This document shows, piece by piece, positions 44,463-53,605 of a stretch of DNA of 64,000 bases. Position 1 is the stretch's first letter. Every line of letters begins with the position of its first letter. The stretch is taken from NCBI GenBank assembly GCA_937893015.1, contig CALBJX010000077.1, forward strand, positions 1 to 64,000, written 5' to 3'. Below the pieces are notes generated by a model. It saw nothing but the letters and a program-made list of their open reading frames with translations. It ran no database searches and was not told the DNA's origin. This stretch comes from an uncultured Verrucomicrobiales bacterium (GTDB taxonomy: Bacteria; Verrucomicrobiota; Verrucomicrobiia; Verrucomicrobiales; Akkermansiaceae). A program made the position numbers and the translations under genes.

Positions 44463-45997
44463 GCCTTTTTCTTAAAATAATGCAGAATCGCCGCCGTGAG
44501 CCCGGGGATGGTGTGGTCGGCGGATTCCATGTCGGGTTTCAGGCCGTATTCCGCGAGCGTGGCCGTGGTCACGGGGCCGATGCTGGCAATGCGGCAGTCC
44601 TTCGGCAGCTTGATGCCCAGCTCCATGAAGTGGCGCACGGTGCTGGACGAAGTGAAGGTGATGACATCCGCCCCCTCGGTTTCGAGGCGGGCGCGGGCGC
44701 CGCTCACATCCTCCGTCTCCGGCACAGTGTTGTAGGCGATGCACTCATCCACGATGGCCTGCCGCTTCATGAGCTCATCGTAGATGACGCGGCGGCCCTT
44801 CTCGCTGTGGACCCAGAGCATGGTGCTGTTTGCCACGCCGCCGAAGTCGTCGGCCTTGCGGTCAAACTCGGCAATAAGCTCCTCCGCCACGGCCTTGGCG
44901 GGCATCACATCCACCATGAGCCCGATGGCTTTCAGCTCCGCCGCCGTGCCTGAACCGATGGCGGCGATGCGGGCACCGCCCAATTCACGAATATCCTCGT
45001 ACACGGCGAAGAAGGCGCGGAAGAAGCGTTTCACCCCGTTGGGGCTGGAGAACACCAGCCAGTCATAGTGCGGGGCATCCACCACGGCGGAGGCAAAATC
45101 GTGGCGGTCGGTGGGGTCCGTGATGCGGATGGTCGGCAGCTCGGAGACATCCGCGCCTTGCGCGGCGAGAGCTTCCGAGAGTGCGCCCGCCTGTTCGCGG
45201 GTGCGGGTGACAACGATGCGCCGGCCCGCCAGCGGCAGGCGGGAACGCCAATCCAGTTGCGGAGCCAGCGAAACGACCTCGCCGATGACGACGACGGCCG
45301 GGGAACCGAGCCCCGCCTCCTCCACGGCATCGGCCAGCGTGCCGACGGTGGCACTCACGCGCTTCTGGCGGCCCGTGGTCGCCCACTGCACGGCAGCGGC
45401 GGGCACTTCGGCTCCCTGCCCTGCGGCCACGAGAGCTTCCATGGTGGTGCGCAGACGGCTCATGCCCATGAGCATCACCTTGGTGCCCTTGGCTGCGGCA
45501 ATGCCGGGGATGTCGAGGGTCGATTCCTGCTTGGCGGCATCCTCATGCCCCGTGAACACGGTGAACTGTGTGCAGAGACCGCGCTGTGTCACGGGAATGC
45601 CCGCACAGGCAGGCCCCGCGATGGCGGAGGTCACGCCGGGCACCACCTCAAAGGGAACACCTGCGGCGTAGAGAGCCGCCGCTTCTTCCCCGCCGCGGCC
45701 GAACACATAGGGGTCGCCGCCCTTCAGGCGCACGGTGCTGGCGTGCTTCTTCGCGCACTCCGCGAGCAGGGCATTAATCTCCGCCTGCGGCAGAGCGTGG
45801 TTGCCGCTGCGCTTGCCGACATAAATCTTTTCGCAGTCGGGCTTCGCCCAGCCGAGCATGGCGGGCGCACCGAGCGCATCGTAGACAAGGCAGTCCGCCT
45901 CTTCAATCAGGCGGCGGCCTTTGAGCGTCATCAAACCGGGGTCACCGGGACCGGCACCGACCAGATACACCGTACCAAGAGAGTTTTTCTTCTTCAT
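44459..45997 (-). CDS. Fused uroporphyrinogen-III methyltransferase / uroporphyrinogen-III synthase
   Basis: 512 residues. N-terminal half (about 1-250) is a CobA/SUMT enzyme: VYLVGAGPGDPGLMTLKG, VRLKGGDPYVFGRGGEE, PGVTSAIAGPACAGIPVTQRG split by a short gap, and an ADP/SAM pocket. The C-terminal half (about 255-512) is HemD: GRRIVVTRTREQAGALSE, WLVFSSPNGVKRFF, FTSSSTVRHF, ASIGPVTTATLAEYG. It therefore closes the tetrapyrrole ring and starts the branch to siroheme or cobalamin. ATG 45997 is used; ATG 46018 overlaps the upstream gene's stop. Confidence 0.93.
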   Translation of the reverse strand: MKKKNSLGTVYLVGAGPGDPGLMTLKGRRLIEEADCLVYDALGAPAMLGWAKPDCEKIYVGKRSGNHALPQAEINALLAECAKKHASTVRLKGGDPYVFGRGGEEAAALYAAGVPFEVVPGVTSAIAGPACAGIPVTQRGLCTQFTVFTGHEDAAKQESTLDIPGIAAAKGTKVMLMGMSRLRTTMEALVAAGQGAEVPAAAVQWATTGRQKRVSATVGTLADAVEEAGLGSPAVVVIGEVVSLAPQLDWRSRLPLAGRRIVVTRTREQAGALSEALAAQGADVSELPTIRITDPTDRHDFASAVVDAPHYDWLVFSSPNGVKRFFRAFFAVYEDIRELGGARIAAIGSGTAAELKAIGLMVDVMPAKAVAEELIAEFDRKADDFGGVANSTMLWVHSEKGRRVIYDELMKRQAIVDECIAYNTVPETEDVSGARARLETEGADVITFTSSSTVRHFMELGIKLPKDCRIASIGPVTTATLAEYGLKPDMESADHTIPGLTAAILHYFKKKA

Positions 45998-46017
45998 AGG
46001 CGGCGAAAGAAAGGACA

Positions 46018-47208
46018 TTACAAAGCATCATCCTGCCCGGAGATACCGGCGGCACCCTCAGGCGCAGCGGGTTCAGCGGGAGTCGGTTCCGCAGCGGGAG
46101 TCACTTCCTCGGCAGCGGCATCCGTGGTGGCGGAGATGGAGGCGGCGCCGCTCTCCGTCGCGGGGCGAATGCTCGGCAAGGGGGCAGGAACAGCAGTAGG
46201 AGCGGTGGGCACGCCCAACCACTCATCCGTGGCGGGTGTCACGCTCGGCTGCTCGGCGGGAGCGGGTTCCGCCACAGGCTCAGGCGTCGCCGCGGGAGCA
46301 GGCGTTACATCAGGTGCGGGAGCGGGGCCCACGGGGGCTGCGGGTGCAGCAGCGGGAGCGGCATCAGCGTTCTGCCCCGCCGCGCGGTTCGCCATGGCAA
46401 TGAGCTGCGAGACAGTCACCAGCTTGAACCCGCGGGCTTGCAAGCCCTGCACGATACCTTCCAACGCCGCCACGGTGGAAGCGTGGATGTCGTGCACGAG
46501 AATAATGGAACCGGGCTTGGCCTGACCGACCGCCGTGTTGATCACCTTCTGCACGCCGGGGTGCTTCCAGTCCAGCGTGTCCACATCCCACAGGATGGAG
46601 CGCATGCCGTACTGCGCCTTCATGCGGTTCACCAGACCGCCGTTGATGGCGCCGTAGGGCGGGCGCATCACGCGGGGGGCACGTCCCGTGATATCGGTAA
46701 TCACAGCCGCTGTGCGGGAGATTTCGCTGTCCACCTTCTCCAAGGAGCTGCCCGTCATCTTGATGTGGCTCCACGTGTGCACGCCGATTTCGTTGCCCTC
46801 CGCGGCGGCGCGTGCCACCAGCGAGCGGTTGCGGGAGGCATTCTCGCCCAACACGAAGAAGGTGCCCACGGCGTTGTTGCGCTTGAGGATATCCAGCACC
46901 TTGGGTGTCGTCGCGGGAGCAGGACCGTCATCAAAAGTCAGCGCCACATACATACCGGGCACGTGCACGCGCGAGACACGCAGACCGGGAGCGGCGGGCG
47001 TCACGTTGAGCGCGGCGGCGCGGGTGGCATCGGCGCTCATGCCGGGTGTCTCCGTGCTGCGGGGTGCGGGGATGGCGGGCAGCGGAGCAGACGTCGAGCT
47101 CACCACAGCAGGGGCTGCGTTTGCCGTCGAGGCTTCCTGAGAAGAATGCGAGCAAGCCGCCAACGCGACCATCGCCATGCCACAAAATAGAGTACCGAAA
47201 ATTCTCAT
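46018..47208 (-). CDS. Lipoprotein polysaccharide deacetylase (NodB domain)
   Basis: 396 residues. Lipobox LAAC near residue 19, a Ser/Ala/Pro-rich linker, then the NodB domain: ALTFDDGPAPATT with catalytic Asp and metal Asp, HTWSH with two metal histidines, RPPYGAING, and LVHDIH. It should remove N-acetyl groups from peptidoglycan or another amino sugar polymer outside the membrane. The last 120 residues form a Pro/Ala/Glu-rich tail that looks unstructured. Its promoter is the -10 TACAAT at 47235-47240. Confidence 0.9.
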   Translation of the reverse strand: MRIFGTLFCGMAMVALAACSHSSQEASTANAAPAVVSSTSAPLPAIPAPRSTETPGMSADATRAAALNVTPAAPGLRVSRVHVPGMYVALTFDDGPAPATTPKVLDILKRNNAVGTFFVLGENASRNRSLVARAAAEGNEIGVHTWSHIKMTGSSLEKVDSEISRTAAVITDITGRAPRVMRPPYGAINGGLVNRMKAQYGMRSILWDVDTLDWKHPGVQKVINTAVGQAKPGSIILVHDIHASTVAALEGIVQGLQARGFKLVTVSQLIAMANRAAGQNADAAPAAAPAAPVGPAPAPDVTPAPAATPEPVAEPAPAEQPSVTPATDEWLGVPTAPTAVPAPLPSIRPATESGAASISATTDAAAEEVTPAAEPTPAEPAAPEGAAGISGQDDAL

Positions 47209-47234
47209 CTGTCCGATAAATCTGGTTCGCGGTC

Positions 47235-47263
47235 ATTGTACCCCTGCCCTGCCCCCTTGGCAA
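47235..47263 (-). promoter_or_regulatory. Promoter of deacetylase gene
   Basis: Minus strand TTGCCA (47258-47263), 17-base spacer, TACAAT (47235-47240), 26 bases to ATG. Confidence 0.65.
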
Positions 47264-47302
47264 TCCCTTTCGGCGTCATCCCCGAACGGAAGGATATTGG
47301 GG

Positions 47303-47335
47303 GATGTACAATGCACAACGTACAAATCAGGAATT
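47303..47335. repeat. Short heptad repeat
   Basis: Four 7-base words (GATGTAC, AATGCAC, AACGTAC, AAATCAG) at the 3' side of the broken gene at 47364. Confidence 0.5.
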
Positions 47336-47363
47336 CAGCCTCGCTGTTCAGGAGCAGCGGGGC

Positions 47364-47770
47364 TCATCGACCATCCGCTTTGCGTAAAAAATGTTCCCCG
47401 AGGAGGCAGAAGGGGTAGAAAATGAGCAAGCACGCCATGAGGGCAAGGGACACCAGCGAGGCAGCGCTGCAGTCTACCCATGCGTCTTCCGGCTCTATGG
47501 TCACGCACAAAAAGCACAGCGGGTCAGGAAGAGCATGGGGAGACTGAAGCACAGCAGCAAACTACCGCTGCGAGAGTGACAAAAGGATGCTGCCAAAACG
47601 ACGACCAAAGAAGGCGCAGTAAACCGGGAAAGGATGCACAGCAAAGTCACGGCCTCAGTAAAATGATCGGGCATGACCTCCGCGGAGAGCCTCAGGACGC
47701 CGAGAAGGCATGTACATACTGCAGCCGTGACAAGGGCAACCCTACGCACCTCGCGGCAACGCGAGTCCAC
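47364..47770 (-). pseudogene. Frameshifted small membrane protein
   Basis: Two overlapping minus-strand frames each code only for hydrophobic segments: 47770 to 47501 (three segments, stopping just past TRCAFCA) and 47552 to 47364 (one segment, LVSLALMACLLIFYPFCLLG). Joining them at a T-run near 47507-47512 gives one about 130-residue, four-segment membrane protein. That suggests one indel broke the gene; alternatively a sequence error or two tiny proteins. The 47209-47907 gap has no better gene. Confidence 0.35.
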
Positions 47771-47907
47771 ACAGGCGGGGAGAGTGCGGGTGTCTCCGAC
47801 AGCGAGTGCGGGGAGCTCACATCAAAGGGCGAGTCAGGGAAGATGAGGTTTCATCGCCGGGGGAATGCGTTTTTCTTCGGTGCTGCAGTCGGCAACACCA
47901 AGAACTC

Positions 47908-48519
47908 TCATTCCTGAGACCAATCAAAGAGTTGGAGGCCACCCTCGTTTCGCGGGCAGACGTGACGTTCCTGTACCTTGTTGCCGCGCAGGAAATCCAA
48001 GGGACCGAGAGGGAAGACGTAATTTCCCTCATCAGTCTCTGTTGCCTCCTCGCCGTCGGCAAACACGGTGCGCAAGGCATCGCAACCGAAGAATTCCGCT
48101 TCCTCCAGACGAGCAAGTTCGGCGTCGATGGGGGCGAAAGCCTCCGCAAACTCCGCCGCCAGCTCTTCCTCATCCGCATCCGCCAGCGCGGCGGCATCCG
48201 TCGTCAACAGCATCGCAAAGCGCTGCTGCACCTCGGGTTGCAACGCAGCGGCGCTGTCTGCATCCTGCACGCGGGAGAGCAGCTCCGCCAAAGCGGCAAA
48301 TCGTTCTTTCAGCGTCGCCACCAGTGCTTCCGCCGCCGTATCATCCGATTCGTCGGGCGCCGTGGCATCGGCTTCTCCTTCCGTTTCAGCCCCTTCCGTC
48401 GCCGTCACCTCCGCGACAGGGGCGGGCATGAGTTCCGCTCCATCCTGTGCCCGCAGCGGGAACCAGGCCAGAGAAACAGCAAGCAAAACCAGAAGAGGAA
48501 AGTACATAGATGAACGCAT
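47908..48519 (-). CDS. Secreted acidic Ala/Glu-rich helical protein
   Basis: 203 residues. Signal peptide to about residue 23 (LAWFPLRAQ), a Glu/Ala/Thr-rich low-complexity stretch (about 30-65), then helices. The segment LARLEEAEFFGCDALRTVF resembles the secreted protein at 1988-2383. A second possible start lies four codons in (48507). No function recognised. Confidence 0.68.
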   Translation of the reverse strand: MRSSMYFPLLVLLAVSLAWFPLRAQDGAELMPAPVAEVTATEGAETEGEADATAPDESDDTAAEALVATLKERFAALAELLSRVQDADSAAALQPEVQQRFAMLLTTDAAALADADEEELAAEFAEAFAPIDAELARLEEAEFFGCDALRTVFADGEEATETDEGNYVFPLGPLDFLRGNKVQERHVCPRNEGGLQLFDWSQE

Positions 48520-48675
48520 AGACGAAAGGCTCCGGGAGCAGGATCGCGCATAGGCGAGAAACGCTATAGCTTGATTGCAACGCCTTTATATCACACACGC
48601 GTCCCCACACGCAAGACGAAAGATGAAGGCGCGACACAGGAAGCGAAATTTCTTTAATTTTTCCTGAATGTGATG

Positions 48676-48704
48676 TTGACGTCCCGAAAATTATCGTGTA
48701 AACT
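48676..48704 (+). promoter_or_regulatory. Promoter of the gspE operon
   Basis: TTGACG (48676-48681), 17-base spacer, TAAACT (48699-48704). The predicted start, about 48711, excludes the ATG at 48705. Confidence 0.75.
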
Positions 48705-48767
48705 GTGCAACAAGGTACAGGAATGTTCTGTGCCCGCCTATTCGTAGCATCTCACTTCTCTCCGACC

Positions 48768-50393
48768 GTGTACTCGAACGAAGATTTTCTCCTGCAGCTC
48801 CTTGCGGAATCCGGGGCCATCGACCCGGGCACGCTGGATGCCATCCGCGCCGAGCTGTCGCCCATGGACAGCGTGGTTACCCACCTGATTAACAACGGAT
48901 TCCTGACAGCCGAATACATTGCACAGGTTGCCGCCGCCAACACGGGGCTGGAATACGTTGACCTTTCTGCCTTTGAGGTGGATCCCGCCATCATTGCGGG
49001 GGTGAAGGGCGAGCTCGCCCGCCGCGTGGGATTCCTGCCCATCGGGGATGACGGATTCTCCCTGCAGGTCGCCATCGTCGACCCCTTCGACATGCAGACC
49101 ATGGACAGCCTGCCGCAGTTCCTCAACCGCGACATCAGCTTCTTCATCTGCTCCGAGCCCGGCCTGAAGAAGGCGCTCGACAAGTACTTCCCCGAGAAAC
49201 CCAAGTTCGAGAAGGGCGACACGGAAGGCCCCATCATCGCCCTTGTCAGCCAGCTCTTCAACGAAGCGCATGAGATGCGCGCTTCCGATATCCACATCGA
49301 GCCCATGGAAGACCGCGTGCGCGTCCGCTATCGTGTGGACGGCCGCCTCGTCGAGGTCGCCAACCATCCCAAGAAGCTGCTCGGGCCCATCGTCGCCCGT
49401 CTCAAGGTGATGAGCACCTCCATGAGCATCGCCGAGAAGCGCGTTCCGCAGGACGGCCGTATCGAAATGGACCTCAACGACGGTGCGCACATCGACCTCC
49501 GTGTCAGCACCGTGCCGACCAACCACGGCGAATCCGTGGTCATGCGTATCTTGGATAAGTCCGCCCTCGCGCTCGGTCTGCCCCAGCTCGGCTTCCTCTC
49601 CGATGATCAGGCCACCTTCGACCGCCTCGTCACCCAGCCCGACGGCGTGATTCTCGTCACAGGCCCGACGGGTTCCGGTAAGACGACGACGCTCTACGCC
49701 TGCCTCAACCACCTGAACCGCCCCGATAAAAAGATTATCACCGCAGAAGACCCCGTCGAATACGAAATGAGCGGCATCAATCAGGTGATGATTCGCTCCG
49801 AAATCGGCATGACCTTCGCCGCTGCCCTGCGCGCCATGCTGCGTCAGGCCCCGAACATCATCATGATCGGCGAAATTCGTGACGCGGAGACGGCCGGCAT
49901 CGCCATTCAGGCGGCCATGACGGGTCACTTGGTGCTCTCCACCCTGCACACCAACGATGCTCCCTCCTCCGTGGCACGTTTGGCCGATATGGGTGTGGAC
50001 CGCTTCCTCATCGCCTCCGCCGTGCGCGCCATCATGGCGCAGCGTCTCTGCCGCAGTCTCTGCCCGAACTGCAAGACCCCCGGCAGCCTCACGCCCAAAC
50101 AGGCAACGACCCTCGGCATCGACCCGAGCCACTCCGTGATGACCGCCCGCCACGGCGGCTGCGAGAAGTGCAAGGGCAAGGGCATGAAGGGCCGTCTCGG
50201 CATCTTCGAAATCTTCCAAATCAACGACGACGTGCGCGGGCTGGTGAACTCCAACCTCACCTCCGCGCAGCTCCGCAAGCGTGCCCGCGAGCTCGGCATG
50301 CGCACCCTGCGCGAGGACGGCATCCGCAAGGTGCTGGCCGGTCTCACCACGGCGGATGAAGTCATCCGCGTCACCAACGGCGACGAAAGCTGA
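48768..50393 (+). CDS. GspE/PilB-type secretion or pilus assembly ATPase, copy 1
   Basis: 541 residues from GTG 48768. MshEN-like N-terminal domains (about 1-140), then the ATPase: Walker A GPTGSGKT at 299-306, Asp box and Walker B around GEIRDAETA, His box GHLVLSTLHTND. A zinc site follows, with CPNC and CEKC. ATG 48723 would add 15 residues using CTA/GTA-type codons rare here, so I prefer GTG 48768, which aligns with the start of the paralogue at 50433. Powers pseudopilus or pilus growth at the inner membrane. Confidence 0.93.
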   Translation: MYSNEDFLLQLLAESGAIDPGTLDAIRAELSPMDSVVTHLINNGFLTAEYIAQVAAANTGLEYVDLSAFEVDPAIIAGVKGELARRVGFLPIGDDGFSLQVAIVDPFDMQTMDSLPQFLNRDISFFICSEPGLKKALDKYFPEKPKFEKGDTEGPIIALVSQLFNEAHEMRASDIHIEPMEDRVRVRYRVDGRLVEVANHPKKLLGPIVARLKVMSTSMSIAEKRVPQDGRIEMDLNDGAHIDLRVSTVPTNHGESVVMRILDKSALALGLPQLGFLSDDQATFDRLVTQPDGVILVTGPTGSGKTTTLYACLNHLNRPDKKIITAEDPVEYEMSGINQVMIRSEIGMTFAAALRAMLRQAPNIIMIGEIRDAETAGIAIQAAMTGHLVLSTLHTNDAPSSVARLADMGVDRFLIASAVRAIMAQRLCRSLCPNCKTPGSLTPKQATTLGIDPSHSVMTARHGGCEKCKGKGMKGRLGIFEIFQINDDVRGLVNSNLTSAQLRKRARELGMRTLREDGIRKVLAGLTTADEVIRVTNGDES

Positions 50394-50432
50394 TTCCCTT
50401 TTCCCACAACACACCAACGATACTGATACGAT

Positions 50433-52097
50433 ATGAATAACGACGTAGCCATTGATGTTTTCATCAACAACGGCATGTTGGACAAGTCCGTGGCAAAGGA
50501 TGTCAAGGACGAGATGGCCAACAGCGGCAAGGAGCTGTGGGAAACGCTCGTAGACTTCGGCATCCTCAGCGGTCCCGAGGACTACTGGAGCATCATCGCC
50601 AACGAAGTCGGCGCCCAGTTCATCTCTCTGGCGGACTTCATGCCCCCGCAGGAGGTCATCGACATGCTGCCCGCTGCCCAGGCACGCCTGCACGGCGCCC
50701 TGCCCGTGGAATACCGCGAGGGCGAAGGACTCTATGTTTGCCTTGAAGACCCGCTGAACCCGCAGACCGTGGATGACCTGCGCGTCATCACGGGCATGGA
50801 TATCTACCTCTACGTGGCCGCAGACTACGAGGTGCGCGCCCGTCTGTCGGACTGCTACGGCGGTGCCGAGGCCGCCATGGGCGACCTGCTCAACGAAATG
50901 AGCGCCATGGCCGTCTCCGCCGACGGCACGGACGAAGCCAACGCCGCCCCCGTCATCAAGTTCGTCAACCTCATCATCACGCAGGCCATTAAGGAAAAGG
51001 CCTCCGATATTCACCTCGAGCCCTTCGAAAAGGAGTTCAAGATTCGTCTCCGCGTCGATGGTGCTCTGTACGAAATGGCCCCGCCCCCCGTGCACCTCGC
51101 CAACCCCGTCATCTCCCGCGTGAAGGTGATGGCCGGCATGAACATTGCCGAACGCCGCGTGCCGCAGGACGGCCGTATCGTGATGAAGCTCGGGGAACAC
51201 AGCGTGGATATGCGTGTGAACTCCCTGCCCACCCAGTACGGAGAATCGGTCGTTATGCGTGTGCTCGACCGCGGCAGCGTGTCCCTCAACCTCGACAACC
51301 TGAACCTCGAACCCTCCCTGCATGAGTACATCATCGACACCGTGAACAAGCCCAACGGCATCTTCGTGGTGACGGGCCCCACGGGTTCCGGTAAGACGAC
51401 GACCCTCTACGCCGCCCTGCGCGAAGTGAACACCGAGGACTCCAAGCTCCTCACCGCAGAGGACCCCGTGGAATACGACATCGACGGCATTGTGCAGGTG
51501 CCCATCAATGAAGCCATCGGCGTGACCTTCCCCCGTGTGCTCCGCGCCTTCCTCCGTCAGGACCCCGACCGCATTCTGGTGGGCGAAATTCGTGATAAGG
51601 ACACCGCGCAGATCGCCATTCAGGCCGCTCTGACGGGTCACTTGGTGCTCTCCACCCTGCACACGAACGACGCCGCCGGTGCCGTGACGCGCTTCATCGA
51701 CATGGGCGTGCAGCCCTTCCTGCTCTCCGCCACGCTACTCGGCGTGCTCGGCCAGCGTCTCGTGCGTACCATCTGCCCCTTCTGCAAGACGGCCTACCGC
51801 CCCTCGAACTCCCTGCTCAACCAGCTCGGCATCAACCCCGCGCTCATCGGCCAGCAGCAGTTCTTCACGGGTTCCCGCTGTGACAAGTGCGCCAACACGG
51901 GTTACAAGGGCCGCAAGGGCATCCACGAGCTGCTCAACGTCACCGATCCGATTAAGGAGCTCATCACGGAGAATGTGCCCTCCATCGTCCTCAAGCAAAA
52001 AGCCATCGAGCTGGGCATGACCACCCTGCGCCAGGACGGCATCCAGAACATCTTTGAAGGCAACACCACCATCGAAGAAGTGCTCAAGTATACCTAA
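50433..52097 (+). CDS. GspE/PilB-type secretion or pilus assembly ATPase, copy 2
   Basis: 554 residues. Same architecture as the gene before it: N-terminal domain, Walker A GPTGSGKT at 315-322, Walker B GEIRDKDTA, His box GHLVLSTLHTND, zinc site CPFC and CDKC. It lies 39 bases after copy 1. Two different full-length GspE-type ATPases in tandem is unusual; one may drive extension and the other a separate pilus or secretion system sharing the platform protein that follows. Confidence 0.93.
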   Translation: MNNDVAIDVFINNGMLDKSVAKDVKDEMANSGKELWETLVDFGILSGPEDYWSIIANEVGAQFISLADFMPPQEVIDMLPAAQARLHGALPVEYREGEGLYVCLEDPLNPQTVDDLRVITGMDIYLYVAADYEVRARLSDCYGGAEAAMGDLLNEMSAMAVSADGTDEANAAPVIKFVNLIITQAIKEKASDIHLEPFEKEFKIRLRVDGALYEMAPPPVHLANPVISRVKVMAGMNIAERRVPQDGRIVMKLGEHSVDMRVNSLPTQYGESVVMRVLDRGSVSLNLDNLNLEPSLHEYIIDTVNKPNGIFVVTGPTGSGKTTTLYAALREVNTEDSKLLTAEDPVEYDIDGIVQVPINEAIGVTFPRVLRAFLRQDPDRILVGEIRDKDTAQIAIQAALTGHLVLSTLHTNDAAGAVTRFIDMGVQPFLLSATLLGVLGQRLVRTICPFCKTAYRPSNSLLNQLGINPALIGQQQFFTGSRCDKCANTGYKGRKGIHELLNVTDPIKELITENVPSIVLKQKAIELGMTTLRQDGIQNIFEGNTTIEEVLKYT

Positions 52098-52101
52098 AGC
52101 C

Positions 52102-52209
52102 AAGTCCGAAGGACGAAGGCAGAAGGGCGAATTTTTCCTTCATCTTCCCCGCGGCGACAGCCGCACGAACTGAAAACTTCGGACTTCCGCCTTCGGACTT
52201 CGCACTTCC
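52102..52209. repeat. Heptad-armed inverted element after gspE copy 2
   Basis: Left arm 52102-52136 with AAGTCCG/AAGGACG words, a GCGGCGACAGCCGC hairpin at 52151, and right arm 52177-52209 with CTTCGGA/CTTCCGC words: an inverted pair in 7-base register. It separates the second ATPase from the promoter of gspF. Confidence 0.75.
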
Positions 52210-52212
52210 TCC

Positions 52213-52241
52213 TTGACGCACCTGTCATATTCTGCTATTTT
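52213..52241 (+). promoter_or_regulatory. Promoter of gspF operon
   Basis: TTGACG (52213-52218), 17-base spacer, TATTTT (52236-52241); about 34 bases of leader to ATG 52282. Confidence 0.7.
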
Positions 52242-52281
52242 TCCACCATCAGACAAAACCTTTTCTCACCTCTTACCGCAT

Positions 52282-53565
52282 ATGCCTAATTTCAAATACA
52301 CGGCGCTCGATCAGAACGGCGCTGAAAAAACCGGATTCGTCTCGGCGGACAACAAGATTGCCGCCATGGAACAGATTCGCGCGCAGGGTCTGCTTGTGCG
52401 CGAATGCGTGGAAAGCTCCAAGGGCGCTCCCGCCGCCAAAGCTGCCGACAAGAAGAAGGGCGGCAAGGACAAGCCCAAGAAAGACAAGTCCAAGGGGAAA
52501 CCCGGTGTCGGCGTCAAGCAGAAGGAAATGATGGTATTCACGCGCCAGCTCGCCACCCTCATCAGCGCCGGTCTGCCTCTGCTCCAGAGTCTCAATGTGC
52601 TCGGCAAGCAGGAGCCCAACCCCAACCTGAAAGCCACCATCTCCGCGCTCGGTGAGTCCGTGCAGGGCGGCTCCACCTTCTCCGAAGCCCTTTCCACCTA
52701 CCCGAAGATGTTCAACAAGCTCTTTGTGAACATGGTGAAGGCCGGTGAGGTCGGCGGTGTGCTCGAGGTCGTGCTCAACCGCTTGGCCGAGTATCAGGAA
52801 AAGGCCAACCGCCTGCGCGGCAAGCTCGTTTCCGCCATGGTGTACCCCACCATCATTCTGGTCATTGCCGTCGGCATTCTGACCTTCCTCATGTTGGTCA
52901 TCGTGCCCAAGTTCAAGGAGATGTTCGAAGGCCAAAACATGGAGCTGCCCGCCCTCTCGCAGTTCGTGTTCAATTTCTCCGATAACTGCATGGCGGACAG
53001 CCTGGTGCCCTTCGTGCCCAATGCCATCTTCTTCCTCGGCGCCATCGCCGCCCTCATCGTGGGCCTGAACATCTGGAAGCGCACGCCCAAGGGTGCCCGC
53101 GCCATGGATGCCCTCATGCTCAAGCTGCCCAAGATCGGCCAGCTCAACAAGGTGAGTGCCGTGGCCCGCTTCTCCCGCACCTTCGGCACGCTCGTTGCCT
53201 CCGGTGTGCCGATTCTGCAGGCTCTCGTCATCACTCGCGACACGGCGGGCAATGTCATCATCGCCGATGCCGTCACCAAGATCCATGACGCCGTGCGCGA
53301 AGGTGAATCCATCGTGACGCCCATGGCCTCCAGCGGCGTGTTCCCCCCCATGATGATTTCCATGGTGGACGTGGGTGAGGAAACCGGTCAGCTGCCCGAC
53401 ATGCTCATGAAGGTTGCCGAGGTGTACGATGAAGAGGTGGACAACTCCGTCACCGCCCTCACCGCCATGCTCGAGCCGCTCATGATTGTGTTCCTCGCCG
53501 TGGTGGTCGGTTCCATCGTGCTCGCCATGTTCATGCCGATGATGGAAATCATCAAGAACGTGTAA
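52282..53565 (+). CDS. GspF/PilC-type inner-membrane platform protein
   Basis: 427 residues. Two repeats of the GspF domain (ARQLATLISAGLPLLQSL near residue 95 and SRTFGTLVASGVPILQAL near 300) with three to four membrane segments. It recruits the ATPase and pseudopilins. Unusual is a Lys-rich linker of about 25 residues (around 52-78) before the first GspF domain. ATG 52282 starts the conserved MPNFKYTALDQNG; the frame is open to 52213, inside the promoter. Confidence 0.94.
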   Translation: MPNFKYTALDQNGAEKTGFVSADNKIAAMEQIRAQGLLVRECVESSKGAPAAKAADKKKGGKDKPKKDKSKGKPGVGVKQKEMMVFTRQLATLISAGLPLLQSLNVLGKQEPNPNLKATISALGESVQGGSTFSEALSTYPKMFNKLFVNMVKAGEVGGVLEVVLNRLAEYQEKANRLRGKLVSAMVYPTIILVIAVGILTFLMLVIVPKFKEMFEGQNMELPALSQFVFNFSDNCMADSLVPFVPNAIFFLGAIAALIVGLNIWKRTPKGARAMDALMLKLPKIGQLNKVSAVARFSRTFGTLVASGVPILQALVITRDTAGNVIIADAVTKIHDAVREGESIVTPMASSGVFPPMMISMVDVGEETGQLPDMLMKVAEVYDEEVDNSVTALTAMLEPLMIVFLAVVVGSIVLAMFMPMMEIIKNV

Positions 53566-53605
53566 TGCCACAGGCAACGCCGCAACCGAAACACGCTCAA
53601 CGCTC

